This document shows positions 53,301 through 64,000 of a stretch of 64,000 nucleotides of DNA, one piece after another. This DNA is from Condylostoma magnum (Eukaryota; Ciliophora; Heterotrichea; Heterotrichida; Condylostomatidae). The notes beneath the pieces were generated by a model. It had not been told where the DNA came from. It did no database searches and saw only the letters and a list, made by a program, of their open reading frames with translations. Each line of letters starts with the position of its first letter. The stretch's first letter is position 1. A program made the translations under genes and the position numbers. Where the stretch lies: assembly GCA_920105805.1 (NCBI GenBank), contig CAKKTI010000006.1, positions 113,603-177,602 on the forward strand, written 5' to 3'.

Positions 53301-53372
53301 TAGATGATCCTCCGACTTAGAATTGTCGTTTTGAGGAGAGCTATTTCCAGAGTAACTTTCTGAATTTAACAT
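50313..53372 (-). CDS. BK-like (Slo family) potassium channel
   Basis: 1019 residues. A Ser/Glu-rich N-terminus leads to S1-S6: FFALELLIALLFTIDYMFGM (S2 region), LNLLDLVTILPVFITIL (S3) and an Arg-rich S4 (FARGLRVLRAFRVLRLYRLF, about residue 155-175). The pore has ITLSTVGYGDMSP (about 259), the K+ filter. Two RCK-type domains follow: KHIVITGSFNGTTLYRFIRE with EFPSRDISALL and GDFMNEKTLMDAM, and a second block with ILVFGSFEHLVIMLKS. This matches Slo/BK channels gated by voltage and cytosolic ions. It is close to an IP3 receptor gene, but the Ca2+-bowl Asp cluster is not evident, so the gating ligand is open. Confidence 0.92.
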
Positions 53373-53411
53373 TTTATATCGTTAATATGCAAAAAATAAG
53401 GGATTAAAGAG

Positions 53412-56135
53412 TTACTATAACTGGTATCTTGGATCGGCTTTTCTTCTTTTAATATTTGTCAAATTTTTTACAACGTAACGCTGTGGTTTCTTATCATCTT
53501 GCACTTCTTGTAAGTCTGTTTTATAGTTTCTCACTAGGGATTCTCTTCCAATGTCTAAGTCGTATGGGCTTTTGTGATGAGTAACTAGAAATGGAACTGC
53601 GTTTTATAGATTAAACTTGTTCTTCATTTTAATGTACTCATTAAAGAAGATATCTGGAGATTAAAGCTCTTAGTTTTTCTGTACTTGGTAGCTTCTTGTA
53701 CCTTTGAAAAACTTTTTGAATATCATTGGAGATGTTGTTTCATCGTATGTCATTCTTTGTTATATGTTTTTTAAATCTCTTCTGTTTTAATCAGGAATTA
53801 CTTCAGAGGATGCTGTAATGGGCTTATCCTATTGGCTAGATTGAGATTTTGACTCGGATAGTTGATTTCTTGAGGATTTTATAAGGGATGACTTGCTTCT
53901 TTATGATTTTAGTTTATTAGAGCTGATTTTTGTGAATAATTAGTGGCTTTGGTCCTTTTTATTTATATTAGGTAGCCTTCCTATATCACTGTTTGATTAA
54001 TTTCTTATTGATTTAGTTTTACTAGATTTTCTCCTTTTTATTTTTGGTAGTATATTAGATTTGTTTTTACTTGGTTTAGAGCTTATTTTAGAGTTTGAAA
54101 GTTAAGATTTTGATAAGTTGTTTTATGAGTTTTAACTTACCAATTAGTTGTTCTTAGATTAATCATTTCCTTTATTGTTTGGTTAATGTATGTTTATGTT
54201 TAATATTTATTACTCTTATAAACCTAATTAGTTAGTTTAGATGTTATTTTAAGCAGGTTTTTCGAAATCTTATTATTCCGTCTAGTTATCAGTTTCATTA
54301 GATTATTGTTTCTCATCGTTTTAAGCAGGTTTTTCGAAATAAACTTAATCAATCTATTCGTTTAAATCTGGTTTTGTTATTATTTCATATAATTCTTGTT
54401 ATATATCTTATTAATATAGTTAAATTAGTTCACTTTGCTATAAAGTCGCAAACACTTGTTATTTAATGATTACTACAGAATTTTATTTAGTAATTCCTTG
54501 AAATTCTAAAAGCTCTAGTTTCTAAATTTACTCAATTATCTGAACTTATGGTTTTTCTAGTATATTATACTATTAATTTGATGTAGTTATACTTTCTTTT
54601 AAATTATCGTCAATTTAATCTTTTAATTATTAATCATTTTCTTACTCGGTAGGTTCTTAAATTTCTGTTATTGGTTTTTAGAACTAACAATATTCGTCTT
54701 TTATCTTCTTTAATATTGTAATAGATTACTTTTTATGAGCAATCTCAAATTGATTCATTTACACTTGTGATTCTTTCATTAATAGAGTACATTATATCTT
54801 TTCTTAAACTACGAATTCACTGGTTGATTCTGACAATAACTAGATTTATACTAGTCTATCATGTTAATCATCTTACTCTTCCTACTGATTTAGATCATCT
54901 TATTCTTCATCCTACTGATTTAGATCATCTTATTCTACCTCTTCCTGATTTAGATCGACTTATTCTTCCTCCTACTGATTTAGATCATCTTATTCTACCT
55001 CTTCCTGATTCAAATCAACTTATTCCTTATTCAGATCATCTTATTCTTCTTCTTCTTGATTCGAATCATCTTATTCCTTATTTAGATCATTTTATTCTTC
55101 GTCTTCCTCTTCCTTATTTAGATCAACTTATTCCTTGTTTAGATCAACTTATTCTTCTTCCTACTGATTCAAATCAACTTATTCCTGATTCAGATCAACT
55201 TATTCTACCTCTTCCTTATTCAGATCATCTTATTCTACCTCTTCCTGATTCAGATCAACTTATTCCTTATTCAGATCATCTTATTCTTCCTCCTACTGAT
55301 TTAAATCAACTTATTCTGCCTCTTCCTGATTCAAATCAACTTATTCTACCTCTTCTTGATTTAGATCCACTTATTCTACCTCTTCCTGATTCAGATCAAC
55401 TTATTCCTTATTCAGATCATCTTATTCTACCTCTTCCTGATTCAGATCAACTTATTCCTTATTCAGATCATCTTATTCTTCTTCTTCTTGATTCGAATCA
55501 TCTTATTCCTTATTTAGATCATTTTATTCTTCGTCTTCCTCTTCCTTATTTAGATCAACTTATTCCTTGTTTAGATCAACTTATTCTTCTTCCTACTGAT
55601 TCAAATCAACTTATTCCTGATTCAGATCAACTTATTCTACCTCTTCCTTATTCAGATCATCTTATTCTACCTCTTCCTGATTCAGATCAACTTATTCCTT
55701 ATTCAGATCATCTTATTCTTCCTCCTACTGATTTAAATCAACTTATTCTGCCTCTTCCTGATTCAAATCAACTTATTCTACCTCTTCTTGATTTAGATCC
55801 ACTTATTCTACCTCTTCCTGATTCAGATCAACTTATTCCTTATTCAGATCATCTTATTCTACCTCTTCCTGATTCAGATCAACTTATTCCTTATTCAGAT
55901 CATCTTATTCCTGATTCAAATCAACTTATTCCTCTTACTGATTAAACTCACCTTAATCTCATTCAATAAATAAATCCTCTTCTTCAGCTATTACTCTATT
56001 TTAATTATTCTGACTTGCTTATTCTAAATTCTCGAAAAATCCAAAATCAGCATCAAATGAATAAAGTCCAATAGTGAATCCTTTATTTCTGATTAATGCT
56101 AGAGTTCTGTATCACTATGGATATTATGCAGCCAT
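53412..56135 (-). CDS. Acidic Glu/Gln repeat protein with coiled coils
   Basis: One frame of 906 residues. N-terminus MAAQYPQWYRTLALIRNKGF, then an acidic region with Trp. Residues about 63-418 are tandem 7-, 10- and 17-residue units built on DDLNKEQVDLNQEEVEQ, where about every fourth Gln is TAA. A Gln/Lys coiled-coil region follows with two FEKPAQ motifs, then a basic Ser/Lys stretch (about 560-680) and a C-terminus with QRMTYDETTSP and FNEYIKMKNKFNLQNAVPF. The frame is continuous across the repeats, but the DNA between 54758 and 54880 could also split two genes. The opposite strand gives a long open Leu-rich reading, judged an artefact. The N-terminal start is uncertain. Confidence 0.6.
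55041..55904 (-). repeat. Two tandem 432-bp copies inside the repeat gene
   Basis: 55041-55472 and 55473-55904 appear identical by eye: both start ttattcttcttcttcttgattcg on the + strand and run through the same order of smaller units. 432 bp is exactly 144 codons. The units themselves are 21-30 bp variants of gattcagatcaacttattcc and gatcatcttattctacctcttcct. Confidence 0.85.
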
Positions 56136-56845
56136 CCTTCTCCTGCATATAACACTTCTAATATTACGTTATATTACTCTTGCTGCTTTCTATTCTTAAT
56201 CATCTTGATTATTTTATGGTTAATCTTTTAATGCTTATTTTTGTTGGACTAGTTATTCTTAATTATTTTGTATTTCTTTTTATTGTTACTCAGCCAATTT
56301 CTGTTCTTCTAAAATTTATTAATCCTACGCTTTTAGCAGGGCTTCATCCTCCTATTCTTGGTTTAAAAAATACTGTATATACTACGGCCTTTATTTTTAC
56401 TATTACAGCTAATCAAGGAAATTACTTTCATTATCAAATTATATAAGGTTATCTCTATAAGTATTATATTTCTTCTTTGCTATTATGGCAAATCATTTAG
56501 GATGCATAGCTATTAATTTTCTCCTTTGCATTTCTCCTCTAATAATAGACTATAGTCTAATAAGTTTTGCTTCCTCCATAATAATTTTATAACTGCTTTA
56601 CTTTGTTATGTAGTTTACAAGCAACTGAGTTAAGTTATGACTAGTTTTTGCAGTAAAGATAGGTTGGAATATTAAAGTATATATTATTTAAGTCAACACT
56701 CATCAAAAATTTCAAAATTTACAAGTTTTCTATTCAATTATATTTTAGTGATTTTAATCAATTTATTTCTTATACTATTACAAATAAACTTAAAATAGAA
56801 TCACATTTATACTAAACCTTCTATAAAGTCCTTATAATATAAAAA
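56136..56845. other. Unresolved region upstream of the repeat gene
   Basis: AT-rich. The first 300 nt carry T-rich runs like ttattcttaatcatcttgatta that resemble degenerate copies of the adjoining repeats. A + strand reading at 56180-56446 (88 codons, hydrophobic) is likely a by-product of that composition. The repeat gene might start further upstream here. From 56450 on, nothing is recognised. Confidence 0.4.
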
Positions 56846-58582
56846 ATGGAGGTTGACTAAGATACACTAATAATAAGCGCAGAAAGTATAGAAAATTTAT
56901 AGACTGATAAATAGATAAAGAACTTTATAATAGCATAAATACACATACTATAAGAAAGCTAATACGAGAAGATTTGTTTTCCAGGTAATGCTAGTGGCAA
57001 ATTCAGATATATTGGGCATTAGTAAGCAAAAACAAATAGCTTGACAAGCAAAACGATAGAGTAAGATAATACAAAGTGTCTTTTCATTAAAAAGTAAGAA
57101 AAAGCTAAAGTAGAACTCTTACCCCCTGATACTCCTGAATGATAAATTGTTGACATGGAAAATACAATTAGTCTAGCCTTATTTTGAGAGTAAGACCCTG
57201 AGCTTATGGTAGAAGGTATAAAAATAAAACTGCAATGAACTGATCAGTAATATAAAAAGCTAATTTTTTAATACAGCGATAATCAAATGATTAGACTAAA
57301 TTAAGATGGTACATAAGAAGTAATTTCAGATACTAACAACTTAACGCTATTATGTGACTCTAATCTTGACATAACTATCCTAATAAAACAAGAGCTAAGT
57401 GAAATAAACATCCACTTTTAATAACCTTACCCAAATATGTTTCATATAATCAGATACATTGCTTTTAATACAGCAGGAGCAAGCGAAGCCTAGGAGATCT
57501 AATTAAACTCTCTGCCTGTTCCTTAATAATTATACAGCTGGGGTAATAATCAAAGTAATGTTGTAAGTTAAGATAGCCAATAAATCATAAATATACCATA
57601 CAAATCAGACTTATTGGAGAACATGCCAGATTTAGTAGCATTATGTGCAGGGGTGAATACAGCCTTAGGAGTTACAACTGACGGGTCCTTAATACAATGA
57701 GGAAACTACGTAGATAACGAGGAAGAAAAGGTCAACTGTATAGTAATATCCCCTTATATACTAACACCCCAAGAAGGTGTATTTTTCTATAAAGTCAGTT
57801 GCAATCAATACAACTATGCAGCAATTACAGTAGACGGAAAACTGTATACCTGAGGGTTCGCAGAAAACGGGTAACTTGGGCAAGGCTGCAGATGTTTTGT
57901 AAAAGACCCGACTTTAGTCAGCTCAGTCTCTGATAAATTCTTCACAGATATCAGCTTATCCGTTGATTAGTCATTAGCCTGCGATTTAAATGGATACATA
58001 TTCCAATGAGGCTTTTGCTTTAATCCGATGACTGGAGCAATTTCCGAGCTATCATCTCCTGTTTAAATGCAATGATATGGACATGTGGTATAAGTAAAGG
58101 CAGGGAGGCTGTCAGGAGCTGCTGTTACTAAAAGAGGAGAGTTGTATACATGGGGAAGCAACGATAAATGTAGAATAGGTTAGGACTAAACTTAGTCAAT
58201 TGTACAAATTCCTAGGAAAGTTGATATAGAGGATGTTAAAAGTGCTAGATTTGGAGCAATGCATCTTGTAGTTCTTAATCAGCAAGGAGAGGTGTATACA
58301 GTTGGGGAAAACAGACTGGGATAATTAGGCCAGGGGCATTATGATCCGGTTAATGCGCTATAGAAAGTGCAAGGGTTAGAAGATATTGTTTAGATAGAGG
58401 CAGGGGAAAAGTTTACATTATGTTTGGACTCATTGAACTAAGTTTTCGCATTTGGAGAAGGAAGAAATGGATGTATAGGTATTGGAAGGCCAGGGAAAGT
58501 TCCAAAACCTTAGAAAGTCAAAACAGATTCTAAATTTACTCAAATTTCAGCTGGGTCTGATTTTGTATTAGCTCTAGCATAG
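56846..58582 (+). CDS. RCC1-repeat beta-propeller protein
   Basis: 578 residues. An acidic, poorly conserved N-terminal third (about 1-210) precedes RCC1 repeats, seen as repeated YSWGNNQ, LIQWGNY, LYTWGFAENGQLGQG, IFQWGFCFN, LYTWGSNDKCRIGQ, VYTVGENRLGQLGQG and VFAFGEGRNGCIGIG, each followed by an ISAG/VKAG-type strand. The Trp in the TWGF repeat is TGA (57851-57853), and two others in WG positions are too. RCC1 propellers include Ran exchange factors and many scaffolds; the catalytic region of true RCC1 is not evident. TAG TAA end the frame at 58580-58585. Confidence 0.9.
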
Positions 58583-58597
58583 TAAAAATATAACTAA

Positions 58598-59197
58598 CTA
58601 ATTATCCCTCCGACATAACATATTAGCAACTTCATTAAAATTTTCAATAGCAGATGCATGAAACAGCATTTCAGCGTTAACGAGATGAAGTAACGACAGC
58701 TTCATCTCATTTATATGTTCTTTGTCAAATTCTTGCATGTTATGTTCTAATTTCTAACTTAATTAATCCTTTTCCTATACAATCATAGTTTATTATCTCT
58801 TAATCTCTTCTCCTTTATAGTCTTACTGAACAGATTACTAACGTTTAATCAAGCCTTCCTGTCTCTTATGATGTTAACTTAATGACCGCCTTTACTTTTT
58901 TAAGCGTAAAGGATAGTTTTTGAATAATAATAATACTTTGTTAAATCTATCCTACGCAAGTTAATGAGATTAAGATACCCTACAAAGAGAATTTCCATAA
59001 GCCTTTTAGATTTCCTAAAGCTCTCCATTATCTTCTAAGTCTGCTAGTTCTTTCCACTCTTCTCCAAATTCATTGAATTGTTTTTGTAACTTAGCCTCTG
59101 ATTACTAGAATCTCCTTAGGAGTGTGTGAAGAGAACCATATTCATTGGCTTCTCGATCTAATCTGTCTTTTAATACCCTTCCTCTATTGTCTGACAT
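58598..59197 (-). CDS. BAR-domain-like protein (FAM92/CIBAR type)
   Basis: 199 residues, almost entirely helical. N-terminus MSDNRGRVLKDRLDREANEYGSL; long charged helices with EFGEEWKELADLEDNGELQE; a basic middle (LRLKKQRRSLSQHHKRQE); and a C-terminal helix EMKLSLLHLVNAEMLFHASA that matches the FAM92/CIBAR signature with E-x-FHA-A. Those proteins bend membranes at the ciliary base. The match is limited to the last helix pair and overall helical pattern. TAG at 58598 faces the RCC1 stop, 13 nt away. Confidence 0.55.
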
Positions 59198-59314
59198 GTT
59201 TTATATTTAATTGTAAATTATTGTTTTAGTCAAGTACATTTTGCGTAGAATTAAGGCTATGATAGCTGTATGTATTATCCTTTATGTATAATTCCAGTGC
59301 CTGGTTTATAAAAA

Positions 59315-59959
59315 ATGGAACTTAGAGTGACTCAACCAATGCTAGCATCTTGCTTTGATATACTTCTAGCAAAATTAAAGAGAGAGCCAGAGGACTCAAT
59401 AGTATAACAGTTGTATTAATAGGAACCATTAGCTAATTAAAAGGCTCCAGTCTTTATTACCTGGCGCATTGGCCCTTAAAAAGACTTAAGAGGTTGTATA
59501 GGAACTTTTGATAATTCCAATGAACTAGGACAAGTCATTCCTAAGTACGCCTTAATAGCAGGATTAAGAGACTCAAGATTTGATCCAATAAGTTTATAAG
59601 AAGTAGAGCATTTGAATGTAGCTGTAAGCATTCTAACAAACTTTAATAGAATCGATAATTGCTATGACTGGTAAATTGGAGTTCATGGAATAGAAATTGA
59701 GTTTTAAGGCGGAGGAAGAAGATTTAGTGGTACTTTTCTGCCTGAGGTAGCCAAAGAGTAAAACTGGGATTAAGCAACTACTCTTGTCCAACTGTTTAAA
59801 AAGGCAGGATACACCCCTAGGAACAAAGGTGCACCAAATGAGGAAATAGTTGAAGAGGTAAGACAGTCTCTATAAGTAACTACTTACTAAAGCTGCAAGG
59901 CTTCAATGAGCTACTCTGCATATCAGGAATTTGCAACTAATAGATCCTAGTAAAAATAA
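59315..59959 (+). CDS. AMMECR1: AMMECR1-family protein
   Basis: About 214 residues covering the whole AMMECR1 fold. The hallmark LRGCIGTF is intact (residues about 72-79), preceded by PVFITWRIGPQKD and followed by YALIAGLRDSRFDPIS, VAVSILTNF and WQIGVHGIEIEFQ. The second subdomain has RRFSGTFLPEVAKEQNWD and TTLVQLFKKAGY. AMMECR1 is highly conserved from archaea to humans; its biochemical role is not settled. Several TAG/TAA codons cluster at the 3' end (59948-59968), so the last few residues are uncertain. Confidence 0.93.
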
Positions 59960-59981
59960 AATGAGTAATTTTTTTTAAACT

Positions 59982-60347
59982 ATGATTATTGAAGGGTAAA
60001 CTCCATATGTACAGAAACGATTCACTAAAAAGCTTAATAATCCTAAAAGAAAGTAACGGAGAGTGTATAGAACCTAAAGTTAAATTGGAATTCTTAAAAT
60101 ATACGGAGGAATATAAACAACTAAGGAGTTCCCATAGGGAAAAATAAGGAAAAAATTTATTTTAGAAAGGAATAAATCTAAGTAGTAATCAATTCAATAG
60201 CTGCCTGTCAAAAAGAATTTTAGGTAAAGATTTAGTACATAAGTTAAAAGAAGTCTGGATTCACTAATTGAAGAAAATAGGTTAAAATCACCTATTAGAG
60301 GATGGAGTATCAATACAAGTGAAGAGGGAAATTTTTTAGTGTTTTAG
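59982..60347 (+). CDS. Small basic protein, unknown
   Basis: 121 residues, start MIIEGQTPYVQKRF. Lys/Arg-rich with LNNPKRKQRRVYRTQ and GIQTTKEFPQGKIRKKF; then PVKKNFRQRFSTQVKRSLDS and a more acidic end (SPIRGWSINTSEEGNFLVF). It starts 23 nt after AMMECR1 and ends 10 nt before the next ATG. The competing frame from 60008 is weaker. No domain is recognised. Confidence 0.6.
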
Positions 60348-60357
60348 TAAAATTTAA

Positions 60358-61880
60358 ATGTCTATAAGTAATTTGATTCAAAGTGGTATAATTATTTTAA
60401 AAGCATATAGTTTATAAGGAAGCTTAATTTATAAAAGTGAGTAGTTTGATACTGATGAATTCTAAGGAAAAGTGATTGCAGCTGTGATTAAAGATGTAAT
60501 TGAGCCATATAGTATTAGTAGCCTAAGCTTTAAAAAATACATTATTAAGTTTACTTGCAACTAGGATATAATATGAAGTGCTTAGATTTAAAAGGACTAT
60601 TAGGATTGTTTAGATAATATTACTTTATTATGTGTAAATTCAAAACAGCTTATGATACAGTTTATTAATTGTAATTATGTATAATTATTATCAATTTTAG
60701 ATGATATTAATACTAAATCAAGTCGTTAGATGAGTTAATTTACTGCTAGAGATATGCTATTAATTTAAGATTATAATAATCATTAGATCTTTGAAAGATA
60801 TAAAGTAAAATATACCTAGGAATATATAGATTAAAATGCTGATAATGATCTATAGAATTTAAATAATCTTAAACTAGATGAAAATTTTATGCTGTTAAAT
60901 GGCCGCTAATAATTAGTAGGATCAAATTGTGTATTAACTAATATTTTTAACTAGTTTCAAAAAGAAAGAATATTTTAAAAAATACAATTTAACACAGTAA
61001 CTTGTAATTAGAGGTTACCAATGTACAAATCTTGTATAGCAGTTACTTTTGAAGTTTTGATATGCTTAAATTGAAAAATTTGAATAATATTATTGTTATA
61101 TAGCTAGATTAGGCTAGAATTATAGAAGAAATATATAGTAGAGCAGTAATTAGAACGATGAAGTCATAAGATCAATAAATGTTTGATTATTTATAAAGTA
61201 CAATCGACTTATTAAGCATAAAGGAAAAGTAACCTATTGAAATTATAAGTTCCTTCTAACTGTATAAAAGGATTTAAAGCTAGATTGAATAAGTATAAAA
61301 AGTATTTATCACTTCTTTCAAACCTTCATTATAAATTTATCAAATTACTGCACAAGTAACAATGTATTAATATATAAGGAAAAATCCATAAATCCTATAA
61401 ATTCATTCATCTAACCAGTATATTCAAATAACTAAACCAATAACTAAGATAAAGAACCTATATAAAGCTTACTAGAGCCACTAATAAATATTCAAACCTC
61501 TAACAGAAGTAATAGCATAATATATAGAATATGAAAATCAGCTTTTATTCGAAAACCCTAGTCAAGTTTAGATTTTCCAGCCAGACACAAGAATAGACAA
61601 TCAACTAGAAATTTCACTTATCAACAAAAACCTTCCAAAACTAAAAAACCCAATACCAACCTCAATGGAGAACTTTAACCCCCCAAGAAACTCCCCAACC
61701 AATACTTTCTACATAAAGCAATTCCCAATACAGCAGCAATCAACATAAAGATCCAGATCTCTAATGAATGTCGGCAGCAATGCAGTGAATTCAAATCAAT
61801 CTTTAAAAGCACACAAGAATAACATTTCCCAGCCCAGAGGATTTAAGCGTTTATTTGACAACAGTTTTTATTACAATTAG
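60358..61880 (+). CDS. Orphan protein with a probable 17-nt intron
   Basis: 501 residues after removing one putative intron. First exon: MSISNLIQSGIIILKAYSLQ, a beta/alpha-looking region (GKVIAAVIKDVIEPYSISSL; FKKYIIKFTCNQDIIW). Second exon: RIIEEIYSRAVIRTMKSQDQ, then a Pro/Asn/Gln-rich tail with NFNPPRNSPTNTFYIK and a basic end (PRGFKRLF). The reading changes frame at about 61000, explained by GT...AG at 60997-61013. No family is recognised. TAG at 61878 is 4 nt from the TAG of convergent CEP76. Confidence 0.55.
60997..61013 (+). other. Putative 17-nt intron
   Basis: gtaacttgtaattagag: GT donor, AG acceptor. A 15-nt version ending at 61011 would keep frame 1, but the downstream protein-like sequence is in frame 0, so 17 nt fits better. 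The donor is GTAACT, weaker than GTAAGT. Confidence 0.45.
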
Positions 61881-61884
61881 TTAA

Positions 61885-63690
61885 CTAAAAAATTGCTCTA
61901 TACCTCACAGCCAGCATAACCCATACAGCGCATCTTTCTTCAGGATACGGCACCATTTTAACCCTGATTGCAAATCTTACAGTATCACCTCTAGTCTCTA
62001 AGATATCCGCAGAGGCAGCAGTTCTGTTAAAAGTAACCATCATTGCTTCAGTATCAGTTGATGTAAACTGTGCTGGAAATGCCTTAAATGTGTGCCCATC
62101 GGGCACATATGTCTTAATACTTGATTAAAACTCCTCATTTCCAATAGTAACCGACCCAATTCTATCTAGTTCGTAGTTAACCAACGCCGGGGCTAGTAGA
62201 TAACTTAGATCATCATCCCATTAAGTCATGTAGTCACTCCTTTACCTATGATGAGTAATCAACTCTCTAATCTCAGTCTCTATAACCAGCTCTATCTCAT
62301 GCGGGTTGCTTACTGGAGGCAACAACGGTAGAAACTTGGAATTAAACTCTAATTACTCTAACATCTCTGGTGCCATTGGCTTCCAAATGGTATCGTCCTC
62401 TAAATTTCAATCAGTATAAAAGACTACATCATCTACCTGTGTGTTCCCATAAAAGCTTTAATGATTAAACACACATCCTACCTTTAGATAGTATCTATGC
62501 ACTCTGGGATCATCTACATTCAGCCTCTACCCCGTCAAACTTTCCCAGAACATCGGCCTTTCCCCTAGTGTCAGTACCCATGCATGTGGTCCATCCCCAC
62601 TTGTCCCAATGCACACATAAGCATTGAGCCCAAACCCCAGCAAAAGACTACAAAGAAGTAAACAGTGGTCTTCTACATCCCCAGCCCCTCTTGACAAAAA
62701 TGTATGCAGATTATGCCAAACCTCAGAGCGAATACCCCCTGGCTTCTCGTCCCTGGAAAACGGGATAAGGGATACAAACCGTGCAGCATGTAAGGGGGAG
62801 TCTACAAGTCTGTTGGTTTTAAGAGGCTGTACTAGTGAAGATACTGGCCTATAGTTCCCGTCTTCAGTCTCAGCGTATATTTTTACCAGTCGCTTCTCGT
62901 GGCTAGGACGAATTGACTTGTAGTCCTTCCACCAGAGATTGGAGTAATCGAAGAACTAATGAGTAGATTCTCTTTAGATTTTCTGCTCTAGACTGGTTTG
63001 CTCTAATACAATGTTGTCTGTTAGCATTTAATTGCGTTATTGCTTCGGCATTAGATCTAGTTAGACATACAGTACTCCCACGCCCATTTGCTACTTAGTA
63101 TCTGCTCCTTGGAGCTCTATAGGAAATGACAAAGTGCCTGTGGACAGCATTAGTCTTCACTCTATTTTCTTAGTTGATACTATCTTCTTGTTACCCTGCT
63201 TTTCTTATAGGAGGACTAGGTGGATTGGAGAGTTTAGTTTGACTAAAGATGCGAAGTCTATACTGTGGGTTTCAGGGTCTATTAGCTGTAAGACGAATGT
63301 CTCGTCAAAAATAGGCTCAACGGAGCATGGGACTTTCCTACTTGTAAAGCGTTGTTATAGAAAACTTACTTGTACTATGAAATTACTGTTGTTATTTTCA
63401 CCGCCAATGTAATCAACAAAGGCTTTTCCGTAGTCTAGTTTGAATAAAATGTACTTTTTTGAAATTTTAGGAGGGGAGGGAGGTTATTAAGGGATTTCCT
63501 AGACATGGGATAGAACATCTGTTAATACTCCGTTCTTAGATAAATTTTCTAAAATCTTCTCACTGGCTAATGCCTCACTTATTGCTTCCTTTTCTAGCAT
63601 TTCTTTAACCTAATCAAACACTTGGTTTTTGTCTAAATGACTGCGGATTAGTTCTCTTAGACGGGATATTTAATCTGGTGTATACTACAT
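61885..63690 (-). CDS. CEP76: CEP76 centriolar protein
   Basis: 601 residues. The N-terminal helices (RLRELIRSHLDKNQVF; LSKNGVLTDVLSHVQ) and a C2-like domain (about 90-230; FIVQVSFLQQRFTSRKVPC, FDETFVLQL) are followed by the inactive transglutaminase/peptidase-like domain: HTFLSRGAGDVEDHCLLLCS, LGFGLNAYVCIGTSGDGPHA, WVLTLGERPMFWESLTGQR and VGCVFNHQSFYGN. These match CEP76 closely. In animals CEP76 limits centriole reduplication and works with CP110; in ciliates a basal-body role is expected. The C-terminus ends in a beta strand AVWVMLAVRYR. The frame is unbroken. Confidence 0.93.
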
Positions 63691-63790
63691 TTATAGTTTA
63701 TTATTGAAAGATGTATTTATTAGATTGTATTAGATAGTGTGTATTTAATAAGGCTTGCATACAGCTTAATTGACTATAAATATTATCAAA

Positions 63791-64000
63791 ATGGAAAGAA
63801 CAAGAACACCCTCCCCTACTCGTGTGAGACGACTTGAAAGAGGTGCATTTTCCTCAATTTCAACGTCTGGTTTAAAAAGACCGTAAACTGATTAAAGTCG
63901 TAAATTAGCAAGTGCACTGAGATCAACCATAAGAACTTAAGTTAGGACAAATGGAAGTAGTAGTCCTAATCTTAAGTCAAATAGAAGCAATATTTAAAGT
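63791..64000 (+). CDS. 5' part of an unrecognised gene (3' end outside window)
   Basis: Starts MERTRTPSPTRVRRLERGAF in an A-rich context (tcaaaATGG), 100 nt from the divergent CEP76 start. The visible 70 residues are basic and Ser/Arg/Thr-rich (SISTSGLKRPQTDQSRK; SSSPNLKSNRSN). In-frame TAA/TAG are taken as Gln. No domain is visible. Confidence 0.6.

Noticed and set aside
54767-55945. 392-codon Leu/Pro/Asp-rich + strand reading as a real gene
   Set aside because: It is antisense to tandem repeats that, in the minus frame, join protein-like flanks. Lack of stops is a by-product of a repeated unit without them.
54880-55945. CRISPR-like array
   Set aside because: Units are degenerate, contiguous and in codon register with no unique spacers: a protein repeat.
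56180-56446. 88-codon hydrophobic + strand protein
   Set aside because: T-rich, repeat-like DNA gives hydrophobic readings easily; no start context, motif or neighbour supports it.

Overview
This looks like macronuclear DNA of a heterotrich ciliate, most likely Condylostoma or a close relative. Conserved proteins (PP2A scaffold, dynactin p62, IP3 receptor, dynamin, TTLL enzymes, RCC1, CEP76) read through only if TAA and TAG mean Gln and TGA means Trp. Genes nevertheless appear to end at TAA or TAG, often where no in-frame TGA follows for hundreds of bases. That is the 'no dedicated stop codon' code known from Condylostoma (NCBI table 28). Two 15-nt GTAAGT...CAG introns fit the tiny introns of heterotrichs. 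Because no codon is an unconditional stop, every frame is formally open. Genes were therefore called from protein likeness, motif order, frame continuity and start context, and every 3' end is a best choice among candidate stops.

Layout. 1-1.9 kb: a partial gene and a coding-like stretch that changes frame. 1.9-10.2 kb: ACBP-domain protein, TTLL polyglutamylase, small membrane protein, NEK kinase, mini-BET bromodomain protein, kinesin. 10.3-17.4 kb: a small + strand membrane gene, then a tight minus-strand series (large multipass receptor-like protein, UCHL5, MRM1-type methyltransferase, CEP44) whose stop and start codons are 1-2 nt apart. 17.6-22.3 kb: CDPK-like pseudokinase, LRR protein, a small MGCSS protein and the least gene-rich part of the window. 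22.3-33.2 kb: dynamin, basic protein, PP2A scaffold, dynactin p62; then minus-strand IQ protein, GrpE and an orphan; then an active-looking CDPK and a basic protein. 33.2-43.2 kb: a 2641-residue IP3 receptor and an SPX-MFS transporter. 43.4-47.8 kb: cyclin, TTLL6-like enzyme and an ankyrin-DHHC protein whose catalytic Cys is Ser. 47.9-56.1 kb: basic protein, DcpS, TRM112, basic protein, BK-like K+ channel, and an acidic Glu/Gln repeat protein with a 432-bp internal duplication. 56.8-64 kb: RCC1 propeller, BAR-like protein, AMMECR1, two orphans, CEP76 and a partial gene.

The genes are eukaryotic housekeeping, ciliary/centriolar (TTLLs, CEP44, CEP76, NEK, kinesin, BAR protein) and Ca2+/phosphate signalling (IP3 receptor, BK channel, CDPK, pseudokinase, SPX transporter). 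No tRNA, rRNA, transposon or CRISPR array was recognised.
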